A DNA stretch of 64,000 nucleotides from Botryotinia globosa (Eukaryota; Ascomycota; Leotiomycetes; Helotiales; Sclerotiniaceae). Location of the stretch: assembly GCA_014898425.1 (NCBI GenBank), contig RCSZ01000001.1, forward strand, positions 4,029,528 through 4,093,527, written 5' to 3'. The notes under the pieces were generated by a model, which searched no databases, had not been told where the DNA came from, and worked only from the letters and a program-made list of their open reading frames with translations. The translations under genes and the position numbers were made by a program. Positions 1-11,600 of this stretch are shown here, piece by piece. Within the stretch, counting starts at the first letter, position 1. The number at the start of each line of letters is the position of its first letter.

Positions 1-104
1 CCAGTGGCCCAATGTGTAAGATTACTAATAAAGTTAAAATGTGGTGGCCGGCTCCTGGTCCCTCTTCTTTTCCTTTCTTTTCTTACGCCAGTGGCACATC
101 ACAC

Positions 105-175
105 ATCACACATCACACACAAACACACACACACACACATCACACCTCTCTCTCTCCCCCCCCCCTACCCGAGTC
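105..175. repeat. CA/CT microsatellite and C tract
   Basis: Short CA dinucleotide runs are interrupted by TCACA units and followed by a CTCTCTC run and an eight-or-more C tract. This is simple-sequence DNA, and the small open frames over it are low-complexity artefacts. Confidence 0.8.
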
Positions 176-2240
176 AAATTTCTTTCTCTACATCCATCTA
201 CTAGGGACTATGTAAAGCGTTCATCTGGTCTCTCGAACCGCTGCCACACCCCTGACCAATTCCATTTCTTTAAAATGATTTTGTTTGTTTACATTATTTC
301 CATTTGGTGACAACGCATTCAATAGTATACTTTGTCTATGGTTTACCTAGATAAAAATAAGATAGCGAGTGGGTGGAATTGCCTAGAGGTACTCCGTACA
401 CAATGTTAGGATAATCAATCTCAACACGGAAGTGAACGACAAGTGAGTACATACAGTCCTCGGACTCGGTGAATTCGACAAACAATGGTGATGGTGGCGG
501 GGTGGTAAGATATACGATGAAGGGGGAGGCAAAGACAGAAAGGGTTTTGTGGCAGCTAGATGAAGATGAACTGACTGGTGAGGTGGTATGCGGGTATGGC
601 CTCCAATGGGAAGTGGTGATATCTCCCTAGGGTTTTTCTTCAGCAGTTACCAAGATGGCTCTTGTGCAAGCGTATATAAGTGAAGCAGCGGCGTAGAATG
701 AAGCGAATCAATTAGAATCTTTCACAATGCGTGTGAAGAGATGAAAGAGATCTCCTACGGTCCACGGAGTATGTACTCCCTTGTCACACGTATTCAACCG
801 CTGATCGAGCCGTCTCATAGGTCAATCATCAACCAAACCCCTTCCACGGTTTGTGCCCCCAAACTCTATCTATTATCTTAGCATATCGTGAACGTAGCGA
901 CCGACCGGCCCTCGAAAATAAGCTTCGATGCAACTACGTTCTGCATACTCCTGAAACTGAGACATGACAATCTAGCGGCACGGCTAACCATTTACTCCGT
1001 AGATTGATTCTTTGGGATCGCTTTCCATTTGCCTGGAATCAAGGAAGTAACCGTAAGATATACACTGTAATGGAAGACGATGTGTCCGTTGCTGTTATCA
1101 TCATCATAAGATGGTTCGGGATGTTAATCAATGGGTTTGTAGAACATTGATCACTAGGCCGAGACTTACTTTTCTTGCAAGTTGCAACTGTTTGATGTAT
1201 AATTATACTTTTTTGCATCACGATTTGCTTTTAGGGGATGAGCATCAAATGTGTCACAGACTCACAGTCAGGGTTATCTGAGGTTTCAAATTCATAATAG
1301 GAAAGTATTATAGAGTAATTACTGAATATGGAGTACGAAGTATACATATGGCAGTTGCTTTAATGATAATGTGATTTTGACTTTGATATTTCAAATTAGA
1401 TGAGATGAGGTGAAGCCCTCGCGTCGATGAATAAGACAAAGGGGGTGTCAAATTCACGAAAAAGGGTTCGTTAAGTATATCTATCTACCTACCACCTTAC
1501 TTGACCTGTGAACTAGGGTTTGACTTGCCTGACTTGCCTGACTTGCTTGAACTTGCTGCATCACAAGTTCACAACAAGTGTACGACACTACAATACTCTG
1601 GACAGTATTACTACTATAATACTAGACCATAGACTAGGTCCCTAGTTGGTCGGGTCGTAGTCTGTCATCGTAATATGCAATGAATGCACGGGACGGATTT
1701 CACCCGCGAGCGAATCAAATCTCTATTGTACCTGAAAGTATCTATCTGAGCGTACCTGACACTTGACCAATTCAAGACATTCTTGACGGTTAACCCCTTC
1801 TTCTGTCCTCGACTCCGTAGCCTCTCTCCCCCCCCTCAGCATGTTCTGAACATTCATCCAATCATGAAGAACATCTTTATTTGAAACATAAAGTCAAGAA
1901 TTGTCCAAGATACTTCCTTATACAACATTACTACTTTACGAGGATTTTAAGTTCAATTGTCATCTCATGAACGCATCATCTCATGATTCATGAACGCATC
2001 CAGCCAGCCTTCACCGCCCGACTTTTCCGTCCATAGTCTGCCTCCTCCAAGCTCCATGTACTGACTCCGTACTATCACAAAAGCGCTCGGGAAATGGGTA
2101 TCATTTTCTTGTCTCATAAATCATAAATCATCGGGATACTTGCTTTTTGCATCCTATGTCTTACTGTACTACTTTACTGTCTCAACATCAATCGAAAGGC
2201 TCACGAACCATTCATTGGAATTGGGAAGAAGTCTCAATGA

Positions 2241-2340
2241 GTGATGGGTGATGGGTGATGGATGGGTGATGGATGGGTGATGGATGGGTGATGGATGGGT
2301 GATGGATGGGTGATGGATGGGTGATGGATGGGTGACGGAT
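2241..2340. repeat. 11-bp minisatellite, about nine copies
   Basis: The unit GATGGATGGGT is repeated head to tail about nine times with very few changes, the last unit ending in GTGACGG. Because 11 is not a multiple of 3, all minus-strand frames stay open as His/Pro/Ser/Ile repeats. Those frames are by-products of the repeat rather than genes. Confidence 0.9.
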
Positions 2341-5115
2341 GACCGAGGTTTCACCCCTTGATCCTCGCCGATGTAAAATTGTCCACTCAACCAACTTCCA
2401 AGCTTCGATAGAATTACCCAAACAAGCGTCAACCTCGAGTTTCTATTACTGCTCTGTGCAAACATTGTTGTTACATAGAAACTTGTTTACTATCAAGTTT
2501 CAACACAAACACAATATTCAAGCTTCCTGTTCGATATATTCCTCAAAGTATATCACATACATTACCGCGGCTCATGAATCCTTCTTCACGTCAAAGCAGT
2601 CTCCAAACTCAACATGATCCGTCTCACCAACCAAGCCTTAAGATCGCCAGGAATATTATCAGGCCACCAGGCTGAACGATCTACCATCTCTATTTGCCCG
2701 GCCAGGAATGGTAATTACCTTTCTCATTCCCGGTTCGAATCATCTTAATACATGGCGATCACCCAGGCCTTTTATTATCTGCCAGCAGAAATGGAATGGC
2801 CGAGACAAGAAAATCACGGAAATGAGTTCTTTCCCGAGCGGGGCGAAGGCGGGGGGAATAACATGACGTTCGAAATCTCTTGGGAGCTGAGCGCTCCGAA
2901 TCCTTGGATCCTTGGGTTCTTGTTAACTATGCAAGAGCCCTCGGTGTGTTGGTCGTTCTAGAAGGCTTGCAACTTGCAAGGCTACTCAGTTCCAGGGTAA
3001 AATGATATATCAAATTCGATTTTCATAACTCATCCCTCTCTTCCACCATCATAACATCGGAGATTCGCGTTCTGTCCCGAAATGATTTGATTCCGAAAGG
3101 GAAACGCAATCACACGCGTCAATGAGAACAATCAACAGACCACTATTTCCGTCGAATTGGCAAAGATACAGATGCTGCAAGTTGCCGCTTTAAATTCTAA
3201 CACCTGCAGTGCTGTGAACTACTTCAAAGTGCACACCATATATTTGTGCCATGAATGCAGGGTACGGGCAACGCATATCGATAAGCGTAGAGCAAGGCTT
3301 TTTCTCCATGAGGAAAGTCCTCATATGCTCAGTTCATTCTAATCACAATCTCGAATATCGGGAAATGTTCAATTCTGGTTTGATATCTAAGTCTAGATTC
3401 AACATAATGTGGTTATCCTTAGCTCATATTACGATTTAAATAAAGTGTTAAAGTTCCCGAGTATCGGCATGCGCCGTTATCTGCCAAATACCTAGTCGCA
3501 GAGGATATCAGGCTGGTTGCATTGCATGATAATGGCGAGAGCGGGAAGACACCGAGGTGGAGAGGATCGGGTAGGCAGATCTAGTAGATTCGGGGAAAGT
3601 TGCCCACCATGAGTTGGTTTTTTTTCTTTTTCTCTTTCGGAAATCAACCTACCTACCTGCTGAAGAAATGATCATCTTGTGCTTTGAGTCCATACTGTAT
3701 TTTGAATGGGCAATACATTTTTAATACCTCCAATCAAGAATTTCACTGTCTGCTTTGTTATTCCATTCTTCTTGGCCACAAAAGCCTACGTACCCCCATT
3801 CTTTTCGAAGCTTTCACTTCACATCTTTATCTCAACCAGGATATCAATCATTAATATCGAAGTGCAGTGCGACAATCAGGATTCGCAGTTAAATCCACAT
3901 ACTCGTACGAGTGCTCGTACGAATACCAAACTCCCGTGAATACAATTTCATGCTGTCAACCCCCAATACGAGAGACAACAAATTAGTAGTCTAACGAGGC
4001 TTGCATGCGGGGTACTACATCGTAAGTGTACTTAGTCAAAGCATAGTCTGCATACGTTTCATGGGCCTGGGTCTGTTACGAGTTTAATAGTCGAGGTGTG
4101 GCGCACTAATAATGTTGGCGTAGCAAGAATTTTTTTAAAAAATGCTCTACATTTGAATAGAGATCAAAGACAATCGTTCTAAAACCAGTGTATAATAGTA
4201 GTATTCAAAGACAGGTTTTAAGCTGCATATCTCAAGCTATCGACTTCATTAGTATGCAATCTGCTCTATCTGAATAAAATCTGCTGTTGTTGATCAAAAG
4301 AGTTCCATATTGCATGCGTGTGGTCTAGGACATGTTCAAGTATGTTGCAGCATTTGTAGCCACTCAAACGGAAATTTGGGAGATCAATCTACTTGTAACT
4401 TGATACTCTAAAGGCTCTCTTGTTGACCACAGGCAACAAATGATTTTTAGCCCCTGAGGCAGCTAGCACTGTAGTATGACATACGTTTTTCCGTCGGTCT
4501 GAGTTCGAAATCTACACTCATGCCGTCTGACTTGAGGCTTTCTGGTGTCACTGAAGAATAAAAGTAAGACGAGCAACAAAACTTGAAAATGTAATGGTTG
4601 TTGGGTCCTATCAGTCGCTCTCATTTTCCCAAATTTATTCGTGTAAGATCCGCAAGATGACAAAGTATATGGTCTGGTGAGTTGAATTGGATAAGTGCAT
4701 CTCATTGAATTGTGATATGTACCCCGCTATGCACCATTCTGTAACATGGGAGACAGCACCACCACATTCTATTGTACCCTGCACTTTCTTGCTGCTTCGC
4801 TTGTACAATGAATCATGCTGTTTACATACAATCATGATTCATGATCACAGAGGCTGGGTCTGTTGACACCCTTGGGTAGCGCAATTCTTATGCGGCTCTA
4901 ACAAACTTTTCAATGTGATTGCAGACCTGATTGATTTAACACCTATTTTTGACAGCATTCTGTTTGATGCTTTCAAGTGTGTGAGACTTCAAGTCTACCA
5001 TTTCTGTTCAGTCCCTGGAGCGGTATAGACTCGTCGATATGTACTCTCCAATTCAATACTCGACCAGAGAACAAACTAATACACAATACTTTTGCACTTA
5101 CAGAAGAACATTATC

Positions 5116-6660
5116 ATGCCTACTTCTAGGTACCTCAATCAATATCCCGAACTTTCAGCCGATCTCAACGCTGCCAGCATTGCAAGTATTTCGCTTGACC
5201 AGCTCAAGAATAATGTGTGCTTCAAAGAGTCCGAAAGGCTTTTTCAGCCATGCCAAGAATGTGGTTTCTTCCTCTTGGAACTGAGTAATTAATGATGATC
5301 AAGGTGAAACTCTGCTAGATGATGCAGAGAAGATGTTTGTCATTGCTTCATTAACACTTACTCTTGATCATGAAATATTGAAGGAATACGCATAGCAACC
5401 CACACAAAGTATCTAGATGTAAGTTTTTATCTCACTCTATATGGAAGTGTTCCCTTATGGGTGGTGAGAATCCCGGGATATTTCCCAACTTCCCACGTTT
5501 TGTGATAAATTCGGTCTCTTGGGGGGATACCGGAACCTCCGCATTGTTTAATCCTATACTATAAATCTAAATTTCGCAGCACTTGAATCAATTTTTGAAG
5601 AGATGTTGCTAATTTCAGTTTTTGCGGAGCTCCATTGGTTTGGGCGCCCATGCTGATTCAATATTTAAAACTTGGGAAGAAATGAACGATTGGCGTCACT
5701 ACACTACCTTTAAATATAAAGCTTCTGATGTACTGAAGACCGACGACAGAAGACTCGATAGAATAGCAATGTATTCCCTCGGACAAGACGATATACTTGA
5801 AACAAGTTCACCATGTGCAAACCCCTTGCCAATTGAAATCACCGTGAAGATTGCAAATCGTTCTTTTATCACGCCCATGGAGTTTTAGACATCATTTTAA
5901 CTCACCTTGAAAAACATCTGGCTCTCGCACCCGGCACCCTAGTATCCCTGAACTATTTAGACAAGGAATCATATACTTTTCTACGTATGCTACTTAATTT
6001 TCCTCAACCATCTACAAAAGATCATCGGATCATATTAGGCGGCCATACAGATATTGGAACCATAACGATGCTCTTCAATATCGCAAGGGTCTACAAATTC
6101 TTCCCTCCTTGGCAGAAAACCGTAATGAGAAGAGAAGTGTTAGTGGGCGGAGTGCTTGGGGGGCAATGCAGATTTCAGAAGGGGACTTGAAACCAGGTAC
6201 AAGAGGTGGGACAATGGAGGGAAAACTCAATGGAGTGGTGAAAGCTTGATCGATTTGAGATTAATGGGATTTGGATCAAAGTTACATAGATATGATGGTG
6301 AAATATACTTACTGAAAACTTGTTCCTTCACGGGCCTTATTTGTTGTTGTCGTAAGCGTTCGGCTATTCAACGTAGTCATATCACATGTAGTGCAAGTTC
6401 TGGTCTTCTAACAAGTAAAAGGGTCAAACGCTGTACTTGCACATCGCTCTCCATAATATATTTTCCTGGTAGATTCGAGATAAGAGATTCAAAACTACTT
6501 AAGCATATAAACAAAGCAAGATCATTGATCAAAGTGAAATTTCCCCTTGCAGTCGCTCGGCCAAGCTCAACTTCAGTATGCAATAGTGGAACGAGCAAGA
6601 AAGACATTGGGGAAATAGCGTATAGATGGAATGAAAGCGTGAGGTCGAAGATGAATATCA
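5116..6660 (+). pseudogene. Decayed 2-oxoglutarate/Fe(II) dioxygenase pseudogene
   Basis: The start ATG at 5116 opens a frame with the N-terminal pattern of isopenicillin-N-synthase-like dioxygenases, including a segment ending CGFFLLELSN. One base near 5289 shifts the frame, and similarity resumes at 5291 (NDDQGETLLDDAEKMF) until a stop near 5395. A likely intron follows (donor near 5418, acceptor near 5618). A block at 5700-5845 contains MYSLGQDDIL, and another shift before 5861 leads into FFYHAHGVLDIIL. The metal-binding HxD motif is visible as GGHTDIGTITMLF, with His at 6044 and Asp at 6050. Past about 6090 the C-terminal half, which should hold the second metal histidine and the RxS motif, is scrambled. 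Intact family members are about 320-360 aa. At least two frameshifts and internal stops make it non-functional. Family assignment is strong; substrate is unknown. Confidence 0.75.
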
Positions 6661-7094
6661 TTTGGGATACATGGTGAGCAGAAAATGTACATATGAAAAA
6701 GAGAGGGATTTTAGGATAGGTCCAGGTTAGTCAAGTCCCAGGAACTAGAATGCTTGATTGAATGCAAAATGTACTTTTCGTCGATTGTATAAAAGAATGT
6801 AGAATTGAGAGGATACGAAACATGGAAAGTATTATAGTATATAGAGCAATTCTGTACTAACAGAGAGGCTCTGATGGTTCTGATAGATATAGAGAAGAGG
6901 AAGAAGGTTGTGACAACTGATTTATCCACACCCTCAAAAGCTTCCGCAACTATGATACTGCTCTGGAAAAAGTGATATCATGCAATTGTCAATTGGTATA
7001 TGATGTACAAATCGGGGACGACATCCCACCGAATCAAGCCCCCTGACCAATAACACCTAACGCCACGCTTTCTCATCTTTCCTGCACTGTTATC
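6661..7094. other. Intergenic region downstream of Rtf2
   Basis: This is about 430 bp between the dioxygenase pseudogene and the 3' end of the minus-strand Rtf2 gene. It probably holds the Rtf2 3' untranslated region and terminator. I see no gene, repeat or RNA in it. Confidence 0.5.
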
Positions 7095-8087
7095 TTAAGA
7101 TTTCTTGTTCATTGAGAACCCTCTTGTCATGAAATCTCCACCCTTTTGATTCTGTGCATTGTATCCGGTATTCGAAAACAAACTCTTAAGATTGTCATTC
7201 ATCCCCAACTTTCGTCTTTTGTTTCGTTCCTCTTGCTCTTCCAAAACTTTGGCTGTTAAGCTTGCCGCCGATGCATTTTTGATACCTGAAGATGCTGTGG
7301 ATGGTCCATTATTTAACTTTGTTGTCGCTGGCCCATTTCCATTCTCTTGCATTCGAGCCTGGGTCTTGTCGGCAGCTCCATTTTCTTTCGCTCGAGATTG
7401 GTTCCTGTGAAGGGATTTTTCTTTCCCACTTTCCGAGGGGACCGCAGACTCTGTTTCTGTCGCGTGCTTTCTCTTTTTCTTTCCCCCCGGAGCTTTCTTC
7501 AGCGAATGACTCAACCCTCCTTCCTTCAGCTTACTCGCTCGCAATGCTAATCTTGAGATATCTTCTTTCGATATGGGAAGGATAGATATCACATTCTCCG
7601 CAGTATATCCCTCATTACACTCCATACATGTATCACTTTTTAGCTCTTTGATTGCAACTTCTGAGAACGCATGTCCACAAGGCACTAAATAGACAGCTTT
7701 GGTACCAGCTCCTAACTCCTTACTGGTTATAGGACATATCTTTTTTTCTTCCTTATCTTCCTTGACCGTGGAGAATTTGACTTCTACAATATCGCGGAGT
7801 CCCTTGACTCGTCCCTGTAGAATCTCTTCCTTTTCCCTTATGACAGAAGCGGGGACATCGTCGTCTTTGGGAAGCAATTGTTCGAGAATGGCATCTTTGT
7901 TGTAGAGCGTTCCGGCGCAATCGGATACGATAGGCGTAGTGAGAAGTTTATTGGAGAGAGGACAATATGTCCAGGCGTGTGTCTGTGATTCGTGAAGGGT
8001 AGCTTTCAATTCTGAAGTATTTGGATTGCGGGCGGCTTCTTTTACAAGTTCGCGACGAGTAGGAATACTTCCACCATCGTTACCCAT
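7095..8087 (-). CDS. rtf2: Replication termination factor 2 (Rtf2) family protein
   Basis: This is a single-exon gene of 330 aa. In fission yeast Rtf2 is a nuclear protein that stabilises paused replication forks at the RTS1 barrier, and animal RTF2 is linked to fork restart. The N-terminus begins MGNDGGS, as in the family. Two RING-like half-sites are visible: CPLS at residues 42-45, and CPIT (Cys118) with CGH (Cys137, His139) and CMEC (Cys154, Cys157). This matches the family's modified C2HC2 RING-like fold. The C-terminal half is Lys/Ser/Asn-rich and disordered, with a basic stretch KKKRK near residue 223 that could be a nuclear signal. The start is the first ATG, and family length and N-terminus agree. 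It is divergent from the TOR gene, with 521 bp between the start codons. Functional assignment is by family only. Confidence 0.9.
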   Translation of the reverse strand: MGNDGGSIPTRRELVKEAARNPNTSELKATLHESQTHAWTYCPLSNKLLTTPIVSDCAGTLYNKDAILEQLLPKDDDVPASVIREKEEILQGRVKGLRDIVEVKFSTVKEDKEEKKICPITSKELGAGTKAVYLVPCGHAFSEVAIKELKSDTCMECNEGYTAENVISILPISKEDISRLALRASKLKEGGLSHSLKKAPGGKKKRKHATETESAVPSESGKEKSLHRNQSRAKENGAADKTQARMQENGNGPATTKLNNGPSTASSGIKNASAASLTAKVLEEQEERNKRRKLGMNDNLKSLFSNTGYNAQNQKGGDFMTRGFSMNKKS

Positions 8088-8608
8088 GACGAGGAAATAG
8101 ATGTGCTCTGTATTGGTATAAATTCAAACCTATGGAACGAAATGTTTCATAGAGCGACTTTTTGGTAAGTGATACGATATAAGTCTTTCTTTTTTTGACG
8201 TAGGAAAGATGGAGGATGGTTTGACATTTTGACTGAGGCGGTCTTTGAAGCTCTTGAGGCGGTCTTACCGTTTTACTGATAAGGTCGTTATCGCCACGCA
8301 CCGTATTAGTGAATGTGTGATTTAGCGTACTTTTCACCTCGAACTCGTCTGTTCGGCATCAAAACATCGAGCTCTCCGTCATTAACAACTACCCAGGTAT
8401 CTTATAAGAAAGTGAGCATTTTAAACTCTTGCCTGCCCATAATCGAATTGCAGGTCTATTCAACAACAAATACCATAACGAAAACAATTACTAAGCCGGG
8501 TAGCCGCACAAGGACGAGGACGAGGACGAGGATGGAATGCGCATAACACTGTTGCTGGTTGAACTGCAAACTCATCCATTGAGAGAGAAGCTTTGAAAAG
8601 AGGCCAAG
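8088..8608. promoter_or_regulatory. Shared divergent promoter region of rtf2 and TOR
   Basis: The 521 bp between the two start codons must hold both promoters and both 5' untranslated regions. It includes a short (CGAGGA)n hexamer run at about 8512-8532 and pyrimidine-rich stretches. No TATA box or known operator can be assigned with confidence. The small frames here overlap both leaders and look incidental. Confidence 0.6.
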
Positions 8609-11600
8609 ATGTCACAACAATCCAATCAAGCATTTGATGCCTTGAATCGCATTGTGACAGATTTACGATCACGGTTAGCTTGACGCAACAGAGTATATTA
8701 CTATGCGGTGTTGGTAGCTAATAATTCGGATGTAGGAGTGATGAACAACGGAAGAGAGCAGCCTTGGAGTTGAGAGAGTTACTAGAGGTGGCTTCTAGAG
8801 GTGAGGCTCTCATTTCATATTGGTCTATGGGCCCGGGAACTAATCAATGTTCTGTTAGACTTTCCCCAGGAACGATACACGGAGTTTTCTAATATCGTCA
8901 GTGGAAAAATCGCCAGCCTCATCGGTCACCATGGAGACGTTGAGCGAACTGGTGGTATATATGCTATCGATGCGCTGGTAGACTTTGACGGTATAGAAGT
9001 CGGACAACGAGTTACTCGATTTGGACAGTCCCTTCGAAATATATTGAGGGGGAAGGATCTTGCTCCTATGCAACCGGCGGCAATGGCATTGGGGAAGATG
9101 TGCAGGCCTGGAGGTTCGTTGGTGTCGGACCTGGTGGAGAGTGAAATCAAAACCGCCCTGGAATACTTGCAGTCTGATCGAATCGAAGAAAAAAGATATA
9201 GCGCGGTTCTGGTTTTGCGAGAACTGGGCAGAAACTCTCCAACGCTGGTTTACACTTTTGTTGGACTAATATTCGATCAAATATGGGTAGGTCTGAGGGA
9301 TCAGCGACTTCTCATCCGACAGACTGCAGCAGAAGCTATAAGTGCATGCTTCCAGATAATTAGGGAGAGAGATCCAACTCTACGACAGACATGGCAGGCA
9401 AAAATATACGATGAAGCTGTTCAGGGTGTGAGACAAGGGACTGTGGAATATATCCATGGATCCCTTCTTGTAATTAAGGAGCTTCTTCAGCAAGGTGGTA
9501 TGTTTATGCATGAGCATTATCCGGAAGTGTGCGAAATCGTTTTTCGACACAAAGATCACCGAGACGCGCAGATTCGTAAAACCGTTGTTATGCTGATACC
9601 CGAATTGGCGAACTATTCTCCTACCGAGTTTGCCCAATCCTACCTTCACAGATTTATGGTGTTCTTGTCCGGTATGCTCAAGAAGGACAAAGATAGAAAT
9701 GACGCATTTCTGGCCATTGGAAATATTGCCAATGCTGTCAAAAGTGCTATTGCCTCTTACCTAGATGGAGTTCTAATATATGTCAGAGAAGGCTTGTCGC
9801 TGAAGTCGTAAGTTATGGCGGAATCTCATGTATATATGAATGCTAATCATTCGTTTCAGGAGACGACTCGGCACAGTGGACCCAGTCTTTGATTGCATCA
9901 GCAGGTTGGCAGTCGCAGTTGGGCAAACTCTCAGCAAGTATATGGAGGCGCTTTTAGACCCCATATTCGCATGTGAGCTAAGTCCCAAGCTGACTCAAGC
10001 TTTGGTGGATATGGCTTTTTATATACCACCAGTAAAGCCTATCATCCAAGAAAGATTGCTGGACATGCTTAGCAAAGTTCTCTGTGGCGAGCCATTCAAA
10101 CCGTTGGGAGCCCCTACACCAAACAACATTGCCGCTGCGCCAGTCGTGCCAAAAGACTCAAAAGACCCACAAGCATATGAGCACCGCCAAAGCGAAATCA
10201 AGCTAGCCCTTAATACTCTAGGCAGTTTTGACTTTTCTGGACATGTTCTAAACGAGTTTGTGCGTGATGTTGCTATCAAATATGTCGAAGACGAGAATCC
10301 AGAGATTAGAGAGGCAGCTGCTTTGACGTGCTGTCAACTTTATGTCCGAGATCCTATTGTCAATCAAACGAGTCACCATGCTATTCAAGTCGTTAGCGAA
10401 GTTATTGAGAAATTACTTACCGTCGGTGTTGGGGATCCGGATCCTAGCATTCGAAGAGTGGTTCTAGCTGCTCTTGACGAACGATTCGATCGACATCTTG
10501 CCAAAGCAGAGAACATTCGAACTCTTTTCTTTGCTTTGAATGACGAAGTATTCCAAATACGTGAAGTTGCTATCACAATTATTGGCCGCTTGACACATGT
10601 AAATCCTGCATATGTCATTCCTTCTTTGCGAAAGGTACTCATTCAAATGCTCACAGAACTTGAGTTCTCCGACGTAGCGAGAAATAAAGAAGAAAGTGCT
10701 AAACTGCTCAGCTTACTCGTTCAAAACTCACAGAAATTAATTAAACCATATGTTACTCCTATGATGGATGTTTTATTGCCCAAAGCTCGCGATCCTAGTC
10801 CAGCTGTGGCTGCCACAATTATGAAGGCTATCGGTGAACTTGCCTGTGTTGGGGGAGAGGGTATGATTCCATTCATTAAGCAACTCATGCCTATAATCAT
10901 CGAAGCTTTGCAGGATCAAAGCTCTTCTGCCAAACGTGAAGCTTCTTTGAGAACTTTAGGTCAACTGGCGAGCAACTCAGGCTATGTAATTAAGCCATAT
11001 CTGGAATACCCTCGACTTTTGGAAATTTTGCAAAACATCATTCGAGGAGAACCACAACGAGGACCATTGCGACAAGAGACTATCAAACTAATGGGTATTC
11101 TTGGTGCTTTGGATCCATATCGACATCAACAAGTTGAAGAGCGATCTCCAGAGATGCAATTACGTCTGGAGTCAAACCAGATGACTGACATATCTCTCAT
11201 GATGACGGGACTGACACCTTCCAACAAAGAATACTTCCCAACTGTTGTGATAAATGCCCTTCTCAACATTCTGAAGGACCCATCCCTTAATCAACACCAC
11301 GCTATGGTCATCGAAGCCATCATGTCAATTTTCAGGACCTTGGGACTAGAATGCGTTTCTTTTCTTGATAAGATTATTCCTGCATTTTTGTCTGTTATCC
11401 GAACCTCTCCACAAACCCGCCTTGAGTCATACTTCAGTCAATTAAGTTTGCTGGTGACTATCGTTCGACAGCACATCCGTAATTACTTACCAGAGATTGT
11501 TGTGGTACTTCAAGAATACTGGAATGAGTCCCCGCCACTGCAAGCTAATATACTACACCTTGTTGAGGCTATCTCAAGATCTCTAGAGGGCGAATTCAAG

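Larger units (their letters stand above)
1..5115. other. Long intergenic region, no supported gene
   Basis: This stretch has ordinary base composition, with stop codons in all frames and no open frame that looks like a conserved protein. It contains a CA-rich microsatellite near 105-145 followed by a CT/C-rich tract to about 175, an 11-bp minisatellite at 2241-2340, and pyrimidine-rich stretches resembling fungal promoter or leader DNA around 2380-2620. A 45-codon frame starting at 2613 follows such a leader, but it has no recognisable similarity and no convincing continuation. It is not called a gene. Confidence 0.6.

Noticed and set aside
2169..2465. 98-aa His/Pro-rich frame on the minus strand
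   Set aside because: Produced by the 11-bp minisatellite; no similarity outside it.
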